Notes: generated by a model not told the origin, from the letters alone. DNA of 64,000 nt from Aedes albopictus (GCF_035046485.1 NC_085137.1:478913396-478977395), one strand, 5' to 3'; counted from the first letter of the stretch, positions 32,119 to 43,838 are shown. Numbers and translations: made by a program.

Positions 32119-33027
32119 GGGTAAAAAATATAATTTGGACATGTATGTAATTTGGACAGGCACGGCGCTGTATGTCTTGTTCCGGAGAGCTTATAAAAGT
32201 AGATCCTTCTCAATATCGATTATTGGATCAAGTAGACGCTATTCTGATGACTTACGGTGAAAATACACTTAACAATTAAGAATTTACTTTAAAATTATCG
32301 AAAATGTATTTTTTTCACTAAAACCCCTCAAATGCACAGGTATGCAAGACGACATACACTTCGCAGTCACGTACAATATTCGCCTCAAAATCGTTGAATT
32401 AATAATTGTAAGAAATTTAAAAGCCTTATTACAATGAAAAATGGTCAATAAAGAAGAATTAGGCATCCAATCTCTTAACATTCATCTAGATCGCTTAAAA
32501 TAGGTGGCGTCCAAAATACATTACAAGTTTTCTACTGTAAATATATTTTGGACATCTGACGAACTACATGGGGATGCTGTGCGATTGCATACTTGGAGGC
32601 GTATTCTGTGGGTCTGGCGATATTTCCTCGATTTTAACAAAAACTGTAATAGTTATCAAAATAAATGTCTGTTAAGCGAAGAAATTTGATATTTTGCAAG
32701 AGAATATTTGTAAATGTATGCTACTTCCATGATTTAGCAGTTATCATGGCTAAACATTGAGATAATTGCCCTGTCCAAATTATATATACCTGAGGGTGTC
32801 CAAAACATATATTCGGTGTCCAAATTGACATTCTAACAAGCGATTGGGAATTGCGATTTTCTCAGCTTAAAATGCTTTCGTTAAGGTTTTTGTCACCTGG
32901 AACGCAAAGTACAATCATATTATAAGCGTATTAGTAAATTTGCAAAATAATCAATTGCTTTTTAAGGAAGCTAGGGGACGATTTTTCCAACGATGTCCTC
33001 AGCCTGTCCAAAATACATGAATTACCC
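32119..33027 (-). mobile_element. 909-bp TA-flanked element with TTTGGACA repeats, copy 2 (inverted)
   Basis: Reverse complement of the element at 15262-16171 over its full length. It has the same termini next to TA (32117-32118 and 33028-33029) and the same internal TTTGGACA words. The longest shared frame (32284-32481, minus) is shortened by substitutions, which argues against it being a maintained gene. Confidence 0.85.
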
Positions 33028-33289
33028 TATTGTATTTTTTTCCAGTCATCGTAGAAACAATCTTAAAAAAGTTCCTGAAAGCTTGAAATCTGAAGAATTT
33101 TATGATATGCTCAGCTCAAAATCGAAAAAATGGTCACTTACACCCCTTCGATACTGGGCCCCTCAATTAGAAAGCATAAAATGAATCTTCTATTCAAATC
33201 TGATCGTTTAATATGCTGGTTAGCATGTATTTAACAACATGTAAATTTTTGGAAGCGTATAATGTGCCTACATCACATGTTCAAGAAAT

Positions 33290-33670
33290 CAGCATTCCCG
33301 ATCCTCGAAACGTGCCATATAGCGAAAAATCCACACACCATCAATAAACGCACAGATCCAGACAACATATAGCAATATCATACACACACTGCGAAAACCT
33401 GTCAGATATCTCCCCCAAACCAGCCATGACATCTCGCAACTGACACACCGAAACAAGATTTTCAGTTTTTGACCCAAATTTATAAGAATCGAGTAATTTG
33501 TGAGGTCAAATGTAATTTCAACAAAACATGCCCTGAAGAAGGTCCGATCAAAGCACCGAAACGTTGGCGAAGACCTGGTAGCATCTACGCTTTCATGAAT
33601 GAATTACTGAACAAATTCTTAGACATTCTCAAAGAAAGTGCTGAACGGATTCGCAAAAGGAATTCTTTGT
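33290..33670 (+). mobile_element. Penelope-like terminal fragment with hammerhead-like core
   Basis: CCTGAAGAAGG...CACCGAAACGTTGG at 33531-33567 is the motif pair CUGAnGA and GAAAC that forms the core of hammerhead ribozymes and is found in terminal repeats of Penelope-like elements. It lies about 2.1 kb downstream of the endonuclease remnant on the same strand, or 0.9 kb after removing the SINE and the 909-bp element. A three-pair stem II (GGU/ACC) is possible. Self-cleavage is not established. Confidence 0.5.
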
Positions 33671-34513
33671 AATACTCTTGAAATAGCTGGAAAAGCCCCT
33701 GACCTCCGGACAGATTCCTAGAAAAATAATTTAGAAGTTTCAGAAAAAAACAAATAGAAAGTTGCGCTGGATTCTAGTAAATTATACTAGTTTACAACAT
33801 AAAACGAAAGTCGTGAACTTCTGTCAACGACCAACATTTTTGATGCATAATTTAGCATTAATTTCGAAACCGTGCTTCAAAAAATTTAAAGTAGAACAGT
33901 TTTTGAGTTTTAGCTCAATATCGAGTTTTACATCTTTTTAAAATATGGAATTTAATAAAATTCAAATATCTTGCGTTTTGTTCAACCAATTTTAAATCTT
34001 TTTCCATAAATCAAAAGCTGAATATAATGCCATTCGATCATCTGAATGCAGGTTTTGCGTCAGATTGATGAAATTCAAGATATTGGCGAGTTTTGGGAAC
34101 GATCTCCTCAAATTTTAACAAAATTTCCAAAAATATATGAAGAAATGTATTTTTTTCAATAAGAAAAAAATAATTTAAAAACGTTTATATGTAGGCGAGT
34201 TACAGTTAAAAAATCAGCTCAATCGGAGCATTGGTTACGGAGAATGAGATGTATGAAGTGAGCGATTTTGCTTAAAAATAGAACAAAAATTGAATTCTAA
34301 TCATCAACCTTGTATAGAAAGTCGAAAAAATTTCCGCTCTACTGTAATTTTTTTCCTTCGCGTTTTCGAAATCAGGGCATGATTTTACACCAAAAACGAT
34401 CCTCAGCTTACCGAGTTCAAAAATGCTGTAATCTAGTGTTATTGCTGAATATTCAACCAATAGTTTGGCTGATTTTTGCTTTGCTATAAGCGTTTAGTGT
34501 AATACATCCGAAC
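33671..34513. other. Unassigned AT-rich stretch
   Basis: No reading frame with a signature and no repeat shared with other parts of the window was noticed. Confidence 0.4.
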
Positions 34514-34521
34514 CAATACAC

Positions 34522-34757
34522 CAGGCCCGGATTAAGGATTGTGGGGGGGCCGGGGCCCGAGCGGATGTGGAGGCCCCTCGGAGAGATGACCAAAAATATT
34601 TTTCCTTATTTTCGAACAGTACTTGAGCAATATGCAAAATAAAGCTGATGTTAGCAATAAAAAAAGGTTTTTGTGGAACCCCTAAAATGTGGGGGCCCGG
34701 GGCCCGGCCCCCCCAACACCCCCCCCCCCCCCCCCCCCCCCCTTAGATCCGGCCCTG
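34522..34757. mobile_element. hAT-type MITE with a 24-base poly-C run
   Basis: CAGGCCCGGATTAAGG at the left and CTTAGATCCGGCCCTG at the right form inverted ends of the widespread CAGGGCCGGA hAT type. The flanks CAATACAC (34514-34521) and CAACACAC (34758-34765) make an 8-bp duplication with one mismatch. G-rich and C-rich tracts inside end in an uninterrupted run of C at 34719-34742. Confidence 0.85.
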
Positions 34758-34781
34758 CAACACACAAATCATAGGAAAGTA

Positions 34782-35490
34782 CCCAAGTAACATTTTAGGT
34801 TTTGTTCGGCTCTATAAGAGATCTTCATGGCCAATTTTACAAAACTTGCTATAAAACTGATTTATACATCAAACCCTCTTGATAACCTCTTTAAGAGGCT
34901 AAGTGGACCACTCTCGGAGAAGTTTTGCAAACCACATTAAGAGTAGAAATAAAACTGTTTTTAAACCTAGTTGAAAAATTTCCCATTCTCGAAAAGAGGT
35001 TATGATGATTGTTGTTGTTTTTTTTTAACAAAAACTATGACAGCTCAAGATGCAGAGAAGCTTCTTCGATGACGGCACGTTAAGTTCAGGAGGATACATC
35101 ATTCGTAAGTAGAAAGCGATCATTTCAAAGTATGACGACGACCATAATTAGCGAAAATAATACGAAAGCAAGTTTACTTTTATGATAGCCGCAATAAACC
35201 TAGCAGTGTCGTAGTTTCTGCTTTTCCACCAACAGATGTCGTTACTAATCGAACGGATCGCTATCTGTTAAGAGTTTGATCAGTTTTATTGTGGTAATAA
35301 TGAATGCCAGAAATCGGAGAGTTTTGTTTACTTTTAAAATTCGGCTTTATGGATATCTTAAAGTATACTATAAAAGATTTTATCAATGGTTTCCATAAAA
35401 GTAGTCATAAAACTGTGAGTTTTAATTATTGTTGTGAAAATCCCAATAAAAATCAAACAAATCCAATCAGCAATGAAATTGTTACTTGGG
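34782..35490. mobile_element. 709-bp TA-flanked MITE with CCCAAGTAAC ends
   Basis: CCCAAGTAACATTTTAGG at the left faces TTGTTACTTGGG at the right, with TA outside both (34780-34781, 35491-35492). A relative of about 145 bp with CCCAAGTA ends is at 57461-57605. It is non-coding. Confidence 0.7.
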
Positions 35491-35492
35491 TA

Positions 35493-35899
35493 GAATATTG
35501 GCATGTATTCGTACACTGATCTAATGATTGAAAAGCGTCCGATTTACAGCGATTTACATGTCGGCTATTCCACCTAGCTTGAAGCTATATTATTAATATG
35601 ATATTTGTTCAACGCATCTGGTGAAATGGGGTTGTTGCCAACTTCCGGCACAAATCGGGATATACGTGATGAATGTAATAATTTGTAGACAACAGTATTA
35701 CCGAGTGAAATTATGTCCTAAAGTGAATGTATCGCACACACGCATGCGGCGCGTTCTACATCAATATCCCCTAAAATGTGCACTGAACGCTAAGTGTAGA
35801 AGTTATGGTCTTCATGTCTTGAAGTTATCATTGTCTAATTTTCAGTGTTTCAAAAAATAATTCCTAGCTACGCCAGTGCATATACCTTCCAGGAGCCGA
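35493..35899. other. Unassigned stretch
   Basis: Nothing recognised. Moderate GC content with one open frame of 79 codons lacking a signature. Confidence 0.4.
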
Positions 35900-36960
35900 A
35901 ACTACTATTCCCGGGTTTTGTTTCTGTTCACTCCGGTGCCGCTACTACATATTGCGTTGGTGGGTTTCAATTCGAAAATGAAAGGAAGAAAAGTGCAACC
36001 TGATCTGGGCGGCGCTGAGGAGCGGAGATGGTGGTAGGCTTTTTTCCGAGCAAATTTTTGACCGGTACTCACCGTCGTCGTAGTCATCGTCGCCACCGTT
36101 GCTGCCGTAGTCGTCCGAGGAAGACCAACCCAGGCATTACGCAGAAACGAAGGAAACGGGAGCCCATCACGGCTTTGCCATTGCTGAATCCCTGGCCTGG
36201 ACCTTGGTTCTTCGGTGCGCCCGGTCAAAAGATGCATGCAACGACAGGGCTGTCTCGGACATGTGTCTAGGAAAAAATAAACGGGAAATCTATGACAGTC
36301 CGATGATTGGATTGCAACGGCCCTGTCCGAACGGACATCCACGTCACGGCACACACATAGAGTGACTGCTTCTGCACTGGGGAAATAGAATAAAGAAAGA
36401 ATGAACGATTGATCCGATTTCGAAATGTACGAAATGAGAGGTTTTACGGAGAACGTTCGCTCGAATGCATATATACGAGATGCGTTGCCTCGCCCCCACC
36501 ACCCTCGACCTAGAATACATATGCGTCGGGAGCTCCTAGTTGCAAGAGGCCTATCGCAACGGTTAGTCCTTCGACTAAAGGATATTTTTCCCCGGGACAA
36601 CGACGTCGACGTTGATGTGGAGCGAACGAACGAACGCTGGCTCACTCGCCTACACGAGAAGAGACCTTTTTAATTAATTTAGAAAGAATTCGAGATTCGA
36701 ACGGGCTTGGCCTCTTTCGCATCCTGCGAGAAATATCGGAAAAGTAAATTGATGCCTTTGGTACCACCGAAAACTTTCCGAGGAACAAGGACTCCCGGCC
36801 TGGTTGGTACATAGCATAGGTGCGCTTCGTCGTTGTTAGAGTTGCACTGCTTTGCCAAAAGAGGGTTGTTCTGGAGTGGGATGTGGTGTGATGGGAGCAG
36901 AAGGAATAGGTTCTGCATATTTGATCATTAATCTTAATGCACTGCAGCGTGAACTAGAAG
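35900..36960. other. GC-rich, apparently non-repetitive island 2
   Basis: Contrasting composition, with CACCGTCGTCGTAGTCATCG, CCGGGACAACGACGTCGACG and GAACGAACGAACGC. Both strands have frames (246 codons on minus, ending at 35905; 80-82 codons on plus) with no domain, and Arg/Thr/Ser-rich translations typical of UTR or promoter sequence. A minus-strand 79-codon frame at 36679-36918 (ending VPRKVFGGTKGINLLFRYFS) was also not recognised. A host 5' exon or regulatory region is possible. Confidence 0.35.
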
Positions 36961-37474
36961 CTACGGGGAATTTTAAGGTACTTTTGGTAGCAGAACTTAT
37001 TTAGTTGTTGAATTCATTGCTGGTAAATACTGTTGCTTTTCTATGAGAAACACTGAGTTTTCAACACCTAATCTAGTTCTAGAAAAAAAAACAATCAAAT
37101 TTTTTCGAATATGTGATTATTTTTAACACCTCTATTTATATCAATACATTAATAATAGTTCCACGAATATTTTGCAACTCGAATGAGCTGCAATATGAAA
37201 ACTCATAACATTTCATCTACAACTCGTTGTAAAACTAGATTTTTTTTAGCACTCTTCATATTTATACAACACGGAAAACCTCCTTGGAAAAATAATGCAA
37301 TTGGAAAACCTTGCTTGAATAATTCAATTTCAACTGCTTCCATTCTCGTTTACTATACTATATTTTTCAACAATTTTAAAATACGTTTTCACACCTGTTT
37401 AATCTGATTAAAAAACGTTTAAATCACTCCCCCCCCACCCCGATGCTTACCTGAGAACCAGTAAGTGTATGCAG
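36961..37474. other. Unassigned AT-rich stretch
   Basis: No feature seen apart from short poly-A/T runs and an eight-C run at 37430. Confidence 0.4.
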
Positions 37475-40159
37475 AAGCAAAGCAAAGCAAAGCAAAGCAA
37501 AGCAAAGCAAAGCAAAGCAAAGCAAAGCAAAGCAAAGCAAAGCAAAGCAAAGCAAAGCAAAGCAAAGCAAAGCAAAGCAAAGCAAAGCAAAGCAAAGCAA
37601 AGCAAAGCAAAGCAAAGCAAAGCAAAGCAAAGCAAAGCAAAGCAAAGCAAAGCAAAGCAAAGCAAAGCAAAGCAAAGCAAAGCAAAGCAAAGCAAAGCAA
37701 AGCAAAGCAAAGCAAAGCAAAGCAAAGCAAAGCAAAGCAAAGCAAAGCAAAGCAAAGCAAAGCAAAGCAAAGCAAAGCAAAGCAAAGCAAAGCAAAGCAA
37801 AGCAAAGCAAAGCAAAGCAAAGCAAAGCAAAGCAAAGCAAAGCAAAGCAAAGCAAAGCAAAGCAAAGCAAAGCAAAGCAAAGCAAAGCAAAGCAAAGCAA
37901 AGCAAAGCAAAGCAAAGCAAAGCAAAGCAAAGCAAAGCAAAGCAAAGCAAAGCAAAGCAAAGCAAAGCAAAGCAAAGCAAAGCAAAGCAAAGCAAAGCAA
38001 AGCAAAGCAAAGCAAAGCAAAGCAAAGCAAAGCAAAGCAAAGCAAAGCAAAGCAAAGCAAAGCAAAGCAAAGCAAAGCAAAGCAAAGCAAAGCAAAGCAA
38101 AGCAAAGCAAAGCAAAGCAAAGCAAAGCAAAGCAAAGCAAAGCAAAGCAAAGCAAAGCAAAGCAAAGCAAAGCAAAGCAAAGCAAAGCAAAGCAAAGCAA
38201 AGCAAAGCAAAGCAAAGCAAAGCAAAGCAAAGCAAAGCAAAGCAAAGCAAAGCAAAGCAAAGCAAAGCAAAGCAAAGCAAAGCAAAGCAAAGCAAAGCAA
38301 AGCAAAGCAAAGCAAAGCAAAGCAAAGCAAAGCAAAGCAAAGCAAAGCAAAGCAAAGCAAAGCAAAGCAAAGCAAAGCAAAGCAAAGCAAAGCAAAGCAA
38401 AGCAAAGCAAAGCAAAGCAAAGCAAAGCAAAGCAAAGCAAAGCAAAGCAAAGCAAAGCAAAGCAAAGCAAAGCAAAGCAAAGCAAAGCAAAGCAAAGCAA
38501 AGCAAAGCAAAGCAAAGCAAAGCAAAGCAAAGCAAAGCAAAGCAAAGCAAAGCAAAGCAAAGCAAAGCAAAGCAAAGCAAAGCAAAGCAAAGCAAAGCAA
38601 AGCAAAGCAAAGCAAAGCAAAGCAAAGCAAAGCAAAGCAAAGCAAAGCAAAGCAAAGCAAAGCAAAGCAAAGCAAAGCAAAGCAAAGCAAAGCAAAGCAA
38701 AGCAAAGCAAAGCAAAGCAAAGCAAAGCAAAGCAAAGCAAAGCAAAGCAAAGCAAAGCAAAGCAAAGCAAAGCAAAGCAAAGCAAAGCAAAGCAAAGCAA
38801 AGCAAAGCAAAGCAAAGCAAAGCAAAGCAAAGCAAAGCAAAGCAAAGCAAAGCAAAGCAAAGCAAAGCAAAGCAAAGCAAAGCAAAGCAAAGCAAAGCAA
38901 AGCAAAGCAAAGCAAAGCAAAGCAAAGCAAAGCAAAGCAAAGCAAAGCAAAGCAAAGCAAAGCAAAGCAAAGCAAAGCAAAGCAAAGCAAAGCAAAGCAA
39001 AGCAAAGCAAAGCAAAGCAAAGCAAAGCAAAGCAAAGCAAAGCAAAGCAAAGCAAAGCAAAGCAAAGCAAAGCAAAGCAAAGCAAAGCAAAGCAAAGCAA
39101 AGCAAAGCAAAGCAAAGCAAAGCAAAGCAAAGCAAAGCAAAGCAAAGCAAAGCAAAGCAAAGCAAAGCAAAGCAAAGCAAAGCAAAGCAAAGCAAAGCAA
39201 AGCAAAGCAAAGCAAAGCAAAGCAAAGCAAAGCAAAGCAAAGCAAAGCAAAGCAAAGCAAAGCAAAGCAAAGCAAAGCAAAGCAAAGCAAAGCAAAGCAA
39301 AGCAAAGCAAAGCAAAGCAAAGCAAAGCAAAGCAAAGCAAAGCAAAGCAAAGCAAAGCAAAGCAAAGCAAAGCAAAGCAAAGCAAAGCAAAGCAAAGCAA
39401 AGCAAAGCAAAGCAAAGCAAAGCAAAGCAAAGCAAAGCAAAGCAAAGCAAAGCAAAGCAAAGCAAAGCAAAGCAAAGCAAAGCAAAGCAAAGCAAAGCAA
39501 AGCAAAGCAAAGCAAAGCAAAGCAAAGCAAAGCAAAGCAAAGCAAAGCAAAGCAAAGCAAAGCAAAGCAAAGCAAAGCAAAGCAAAGCAAAGCAAAGCAA
39601 AGCAAAGCAAAGCAAAGCAAAGCAAAGCAAAGCAAAGCAAAGCAAAGCAAAGCAAAGCAAAGCAAAGCAAAGCAAAGCAAAGCAAAGCAAAGCAAAGCAA
39701 AGCAAAGCAAAGCAAAGCAAAGCAAAGCAAAGCAAAGCAAAGCAAAGCAAAGCAAAGCAAAGCAAAGCAAAGCAAAGCAAAGCAAAGCAAAGCAAAGCAA
39801 AGCAAAGCAAAGCAAAGCAAAGCAAAGCAAAGCAAAGCAAAGCAAAGCAAAGCAAAGCAAAGCAAAGCAAAGCAAAGCAAAGCAAAGCAAAGCAAAGCAA
39901 AGCAAAGCAAAGCAAAGCAAAGCAAAGCAAAGCAAAGCAAAGCAAAGCAAAGCAAAGCAAAGCAAAGCAAAGCAAAGCAAAGCAAAGCAAAGCAAAGCAA
40001 AGCAAAGCAAAGCAAAGCAAAGCAAAGCAAAGCAAAGCAAAGCAAAGCAAAGCAAAGCAAAGCAAAGCAAAGCAAAGCAAAGCAAAGCAAAGCAAAGCAA
40101 AGCAAAGCAAAGCAAAGCAAAGCAAAGCAAAGCAAAGCAAAGCAAAGCAAAGCAAAGCA
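37475..40159. repeat. AGCAA pentanucleotide microsatellite, 2,685 bp
   Basis: The unit AAGCA (equivalently AGCAA) is repeated about 537 times without a single visible substitution or indel. Because no frame of this repeat contains a stop, all six frames are open for more than 900 codons, encoding (QSKAK)n on plus and (CFALL)n on minus. These are artefacts. The right edge abuts an RTE fragment that reads GGAGAAGCACTGCTTTGC on the minus strand; the left edge (GTGTATGCAG) is not that element. Confidence 0.98.
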
Positions 40160-40480
40160 GTGCTTCTCCAACGTGTTTCAGTAACTCGTTTGGTAGTTGA
40201 TATGCTCCAGTGGCTTTGTTGTTTTTCAACCGGCCAACCTCCTCTTCAATCTCTTGGAGGTTAGGGGCTGGAAAACTTTCGTCCTGCGCACGTACTCCTA
40301 GATCTGTTACCGCGCCGAATGCTTGCAACGTCGCCATTGAGGTGCTCATCGTAATGCTGCCGCACACAACTCTTAGCTGGCGGTCTTTGTCATCGGTTGA
40401 CCCGTGGAAGCATGAGGTAGGAACTTGTGAGAACCAGAGCTATGTAGGACGCTCTCCTTATCGACTGACCGTTTTGCAGC
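40160..40480 (-). pseudogene. RTE LINE fragment: 5' UTR joined to the pre-RT region
   Basis: On the minus strand, 40480 to about 40375 reads GCTGCAAAACGG, then CAGTCGATAAGGAG and GCTTCCACGGGTCAA. These match the first 110 bases of the RTE element at 4856, including its 5' terminus. After TTGTGTGC the match ends, and a frame follows with PAPNLQEIEEEVGRLKNNKA, then TGAYQLPNELLKHVGEAL. That block lies before the RT core in RTE proteins. The endonuclease region is missing, so the copy is internally deleted or chimeric. The coding segment terminates in the AGCAA array. Confidence 0.8.
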
Positions 40481-42106
40481 CCTCAGCGACTCGGATCGTT
40501 TTTGGATTTTGACGGATTTTCGGGACACCGCCGTCGGCAGTAGAGGATTAGTTACGTCTTGGGAAAACAAATGTCTATCATATCACGATAGAACAGCATA
40601 GGTAATTTCTTGCGAAAGGCACTCAAAATGTGACCGGAACCTCGGATGTAAACTTTTGAATCCGTTTTTGAGAAATTCCTTTAAAGATTGAAAGCCATAA
40701 CCTCCAAACATGAACATCAACATTTGTGAACTGTCCTATCGAACAGTGCGCGCCCATTGTGTTTCTGCCTTTGCAGCAGCCCTGCTGTTGCTGTTCTGGC
40801 GGCACTGATTGGAGTGACAGAGCGACTGCCTGTCACTGTCGTGAGTAAATGACAAAGAGATGTTGATAAGTAACGTTCACGTTGGAATATTTATCGTTCA
40901 CTTACTACTATCCTAAAATAAGTTAACAGTTAATACGTTAAAACTATACTTAAACCTAATTGTTTTGCTAGTGGAGTCAGGTACTTGGATTACTCTTATT
41001 GAAATATGCCTTAAACTAATGAATTCTCTACAACTAGTGCCTAAACTACTGTAAACCTACTGAGGAACTACTGTGTACAGAGTGCCTAACCTAAATTTTC
41101 CTAAGCTAAATCGGAACGGTGAGATAGCATAAACTATAAAAATAGCTTCGAAATTATAAAAGATTCCCTTACAGCTACTAAGAATACGAACACAACAGCT
41201 CCAATTCCCAGGACCCTCCGGATTACGCTAGGGGAACTAAACGTAAGTTGAAGTTTAATCTAAATGAAAATCCATTATGCTACCTATGTTGAAACATGCA
41301 CCTATATATCATTATGCTGCAAAGTTATACACTAAATTACCTATACAGCATTATTGTAAACCTAAAATTCATCCCATCCTTAACACCATTCAGGAATTTA
41401 TTAATCTCCCAAATAAAGAGCCGTGCACTACAGATTGCTCTGGAGATTAATCAACCGGAAAGAATCCCCCTTTCAGTCTGGGTGACAATTGTTGACACTA
41501 AATTCAACAACATTCGAATCTCTAAAAAATATTCTCAAAATGTCGACACAAAAAGGCTATGTTTAGATTTCCTCAGAAGTACTTCTTTGGAAATTCAGTA
41601 AATTTCATATGAAATGAAAAGAAATCAAATAAGAAACCAATCAAATCAAAACCTTACATAGCGAAATCCATTGGAACCCACACCTGAGCCTCGCTTCAAA
41701 GTGTTTTTATTTGGTCTGATAATTTGTGTAATTGTTTTATAATTGATATGATTAAAATTTCAAATGGGTGATGGTGTGTATATATGCGCATTGTTTACGT
41801 ATAAATGTTTTACCTTGCTCCGGCGTTTCGCTGTATCATCTAGCCTTGAAAACAATATTAACAACCCCCCTCCCCTTCCGCACTCAATGCTGCTGATGTT
41901 ACATTATCAAACAGTGCACCACCGTGCGAGGAGACCCCACCTCATCAGGAGACCACGCGCTCCGATTGATGGAGTACGTGGTGGTGGCGATGATAATGAG
42001 TATATTTAAATGCGCGTTATGAATATACGATGAGGATGAGGCCCGCTTTTTTGACATTTATTACAAGCCCTCCGTAGAGCCGTCGGAAATCGCGGTACGT
42101 GGTTTT
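40481..42106. other. Unassigned stretch
   Basis: No family recognised. TGTTGATAAGTAACG near 40861 and CCCAGGACCCTCCGGATTAC near 41208 have an LTR-like feel, but no TG...CA pair, primer-binding site or coding region was found. Remaining frames are short and featureless. Confidence 0.35.
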
Positions 42107-42424
42107 GTGTGCGGTGTGTGCGTAATTGATATCGTTTCGCTATTTTCCGCTCACGCATTGCAATTTGATCAGGCGTTAGGTACCCCTACTTACAAGACGG
42201 CGGTCGGTATGCGAAAAGGCAACAAGAAAAGAGTCAGTAAGGATGAGGTGCATAAGATTCCCAGCCACCAAGTCCACAACAAATTGATTAAACACTCCAT
42301 TGAACCAGAACCAAAACAGACCAGGCGGTGCTCGCCTCAGATCCGGAGAAAATCTTGCTTTGCCATTGAGAAGGTACATATAAGTGGAGTGAAGAAATCC
42401 AACATTCCAATCAAGAGAAGGTGA
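42107..42424 (+). other. Small basic open frame next to splice-like signals
   Basis: A 105-codon frame starts at 42107. Its second half (KTAVGMRKGNKKRVSKDEVH onward) is Lys/Arg-rich with no domain I recognise. TTGCAATTTGATCAG|GCG at about 42173 resembles a 3' splice site, and GAGAAG|GTACATATAAG or AGAAG|GTGAGG at the end resembles a 5' splice site. It may be an exon of an unknown gene; it may equally be chance. Confidence 0.2.
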
Positions 42425-42559
42425 GGAAAGCATTTCCACTTGGCACATAACTTGAAGTGCTATACAGCTTAGCACTGGAATTCATCCCTCGTTTTCCTTT
42501 TGGTCCAGTTTGCCACGTGCCATCAGGATTGCTTTGCTACGTTCAGCAAGAATTGTAAA

Positions 42560-43210
42560 GATAACACCCCATCCTCATACTTACGAATATCCCGAGACAA
42601 GGTGGCGGCAGCTAGTCTTCCACTCAGTTAAGCTTCCACATCGTCTGGCGATCGTCTAGCCGTGCTGTATGTTGTTAGCCCAGATTCCTGAGAATACCAT
42701 CTGTTGCTACTACATCCACATCATCATCATGGTCGTCGTCGTCGTACTACAGAGCCAACAACAACGTCGTTTCCTTTCCTGTATAAATCCATAAACTTGG
42801 CTAACCAACCGTCCTACGGTGTGGCAGTATGACAGCACCCCATTCAGACAGATACTGTGGCGCAAGCAAGATGCTTTCCGAATCAACATCCTGAACGAGA
42901 GACGGTTTCCTTCTCGCCACCCGTCCAGTTTTCTTATCGCATTTCGGTGTAGGATGCGAAGAATTTTCAGGCTAGGGTGTGACTTTTTCCAAATTGTTTC
43001 ACATTGTGAGTAAATTGTTCTTGTGTGGGTATCATTGTGTCGGCATAAGCCATGTCCGTTTTTGTCTACCAATGATAGACGGCTCCAAGATTATAGATGA
43101 CTCCAACATTATAGATAACTCCAAGATCGACACTTTTCACGACTCTGATAATAAATACTCCTTTCCGAGACAACTGTGGAGATGCAGTGGATTCCAAGGA
43201 CACTAGTAGC
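42560..43210. other. GC-rich, apparently non-repetitive island 3
   Basis: A unique-looking segment with CATCATCATCATGGTCGTCG, CGGCGATCGTCTAGCC-like words and GTGTGACTTTTTCC. Frames of 120 codons on minus and 75 on plus have no signature. A short GATNACTCCAANATTATAGA repeat (three units) lies near 43079-43130. Confidence 0.35.
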
Positions 43211-43838
43211 AACGGCTGTTAAACTAACATTCCTTCCCTTCTCTGGTGACGTAAAACGAGAAACGAAATAGAGCCGTCCATGGAATAGTAACAAAATGTG
43301 GAATCATTGAGGTTTATACTAGAAATAATTCCGTAACGCTGCTGCTGAGACCAAACGCAATGCTTGAGCATTATTATGACTTCAGGAAGAATCTGTATTA
43401 CCAATAGGAGAGAATGTAAAAAATGTGGAAGTATGTGGAGATTCTGCGAGGAGCTGTTCGATATGTTGTTCAAATAAATGTGTATATAAGGTTGCTGGGC
43501 TCTGTATAAAAAAAACTGAATCCATATTGAAGGTGATACATTCAAGAGCAGTTTGTTTTGAGCGTAGACTATAACAGTTTCTGAAAAAAAGTTGATAATA
43601 TTTGTATAGGCCAATCAAGGAATGACGAAAGGAAGCTTGAAATTTCGTATCAAAACTGGAAAGTCTAGGAAGAAGATTCCTACGCAGGTTCTTGTATTTT
43701 TTGTAAGAATTCTTCTTTTGAAGTCCATTACAGATACAGGGATATCTCAACCCAGCCAACCACATATCGTAAATCGTTGGGTGGAGAAAATCGTATATTT
43801 TCATATATCGAATCAGAATTTTATAATCTATCTATATA
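43211..43838. other. Unassigned stretch
   Basis: AT-rich with overlapping frames of up to 140 codons on the minus strand that show no family features. Confidence 0.4.

Noticed and set aside
33531..33567. Functional hammerhead ribozyme call
   Set aside because: Only the core boxes and a weak stem II are visible; stems I and III and the cleavage site were not established, so it is reported only as hammerhead-like.
35905..36645. 246-codon minus-strand frame in GC-rich island 2
   Set aside because: No recognisable domain, composition biased to Ser/Thr/Arg, and overlapping open frames on the other strand. Treated as possible UTR or promoter sequence.
36679..36918. 79-codon minus-strand frame (VPRKVFGGTKGINLLFRYFS)
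   Set aside because: It looks protein-like at the end, but I could not assign a family and there are no supporting splice sites or neighbours.
37419..40367. Open frames of more than 900 codons on both strands across the AGCAA repeat
   Set aside because: A pentamer without stop words is open in every frame. The peptides are (QSKAK)n and (CFALL)n and reflect only the microsatellite.
40861..41260. Possible BEL/Pao-type LTR beginning TGTTG
   Set aside because: No matching second LTR or internal region, and the right boundary is arbitrary.
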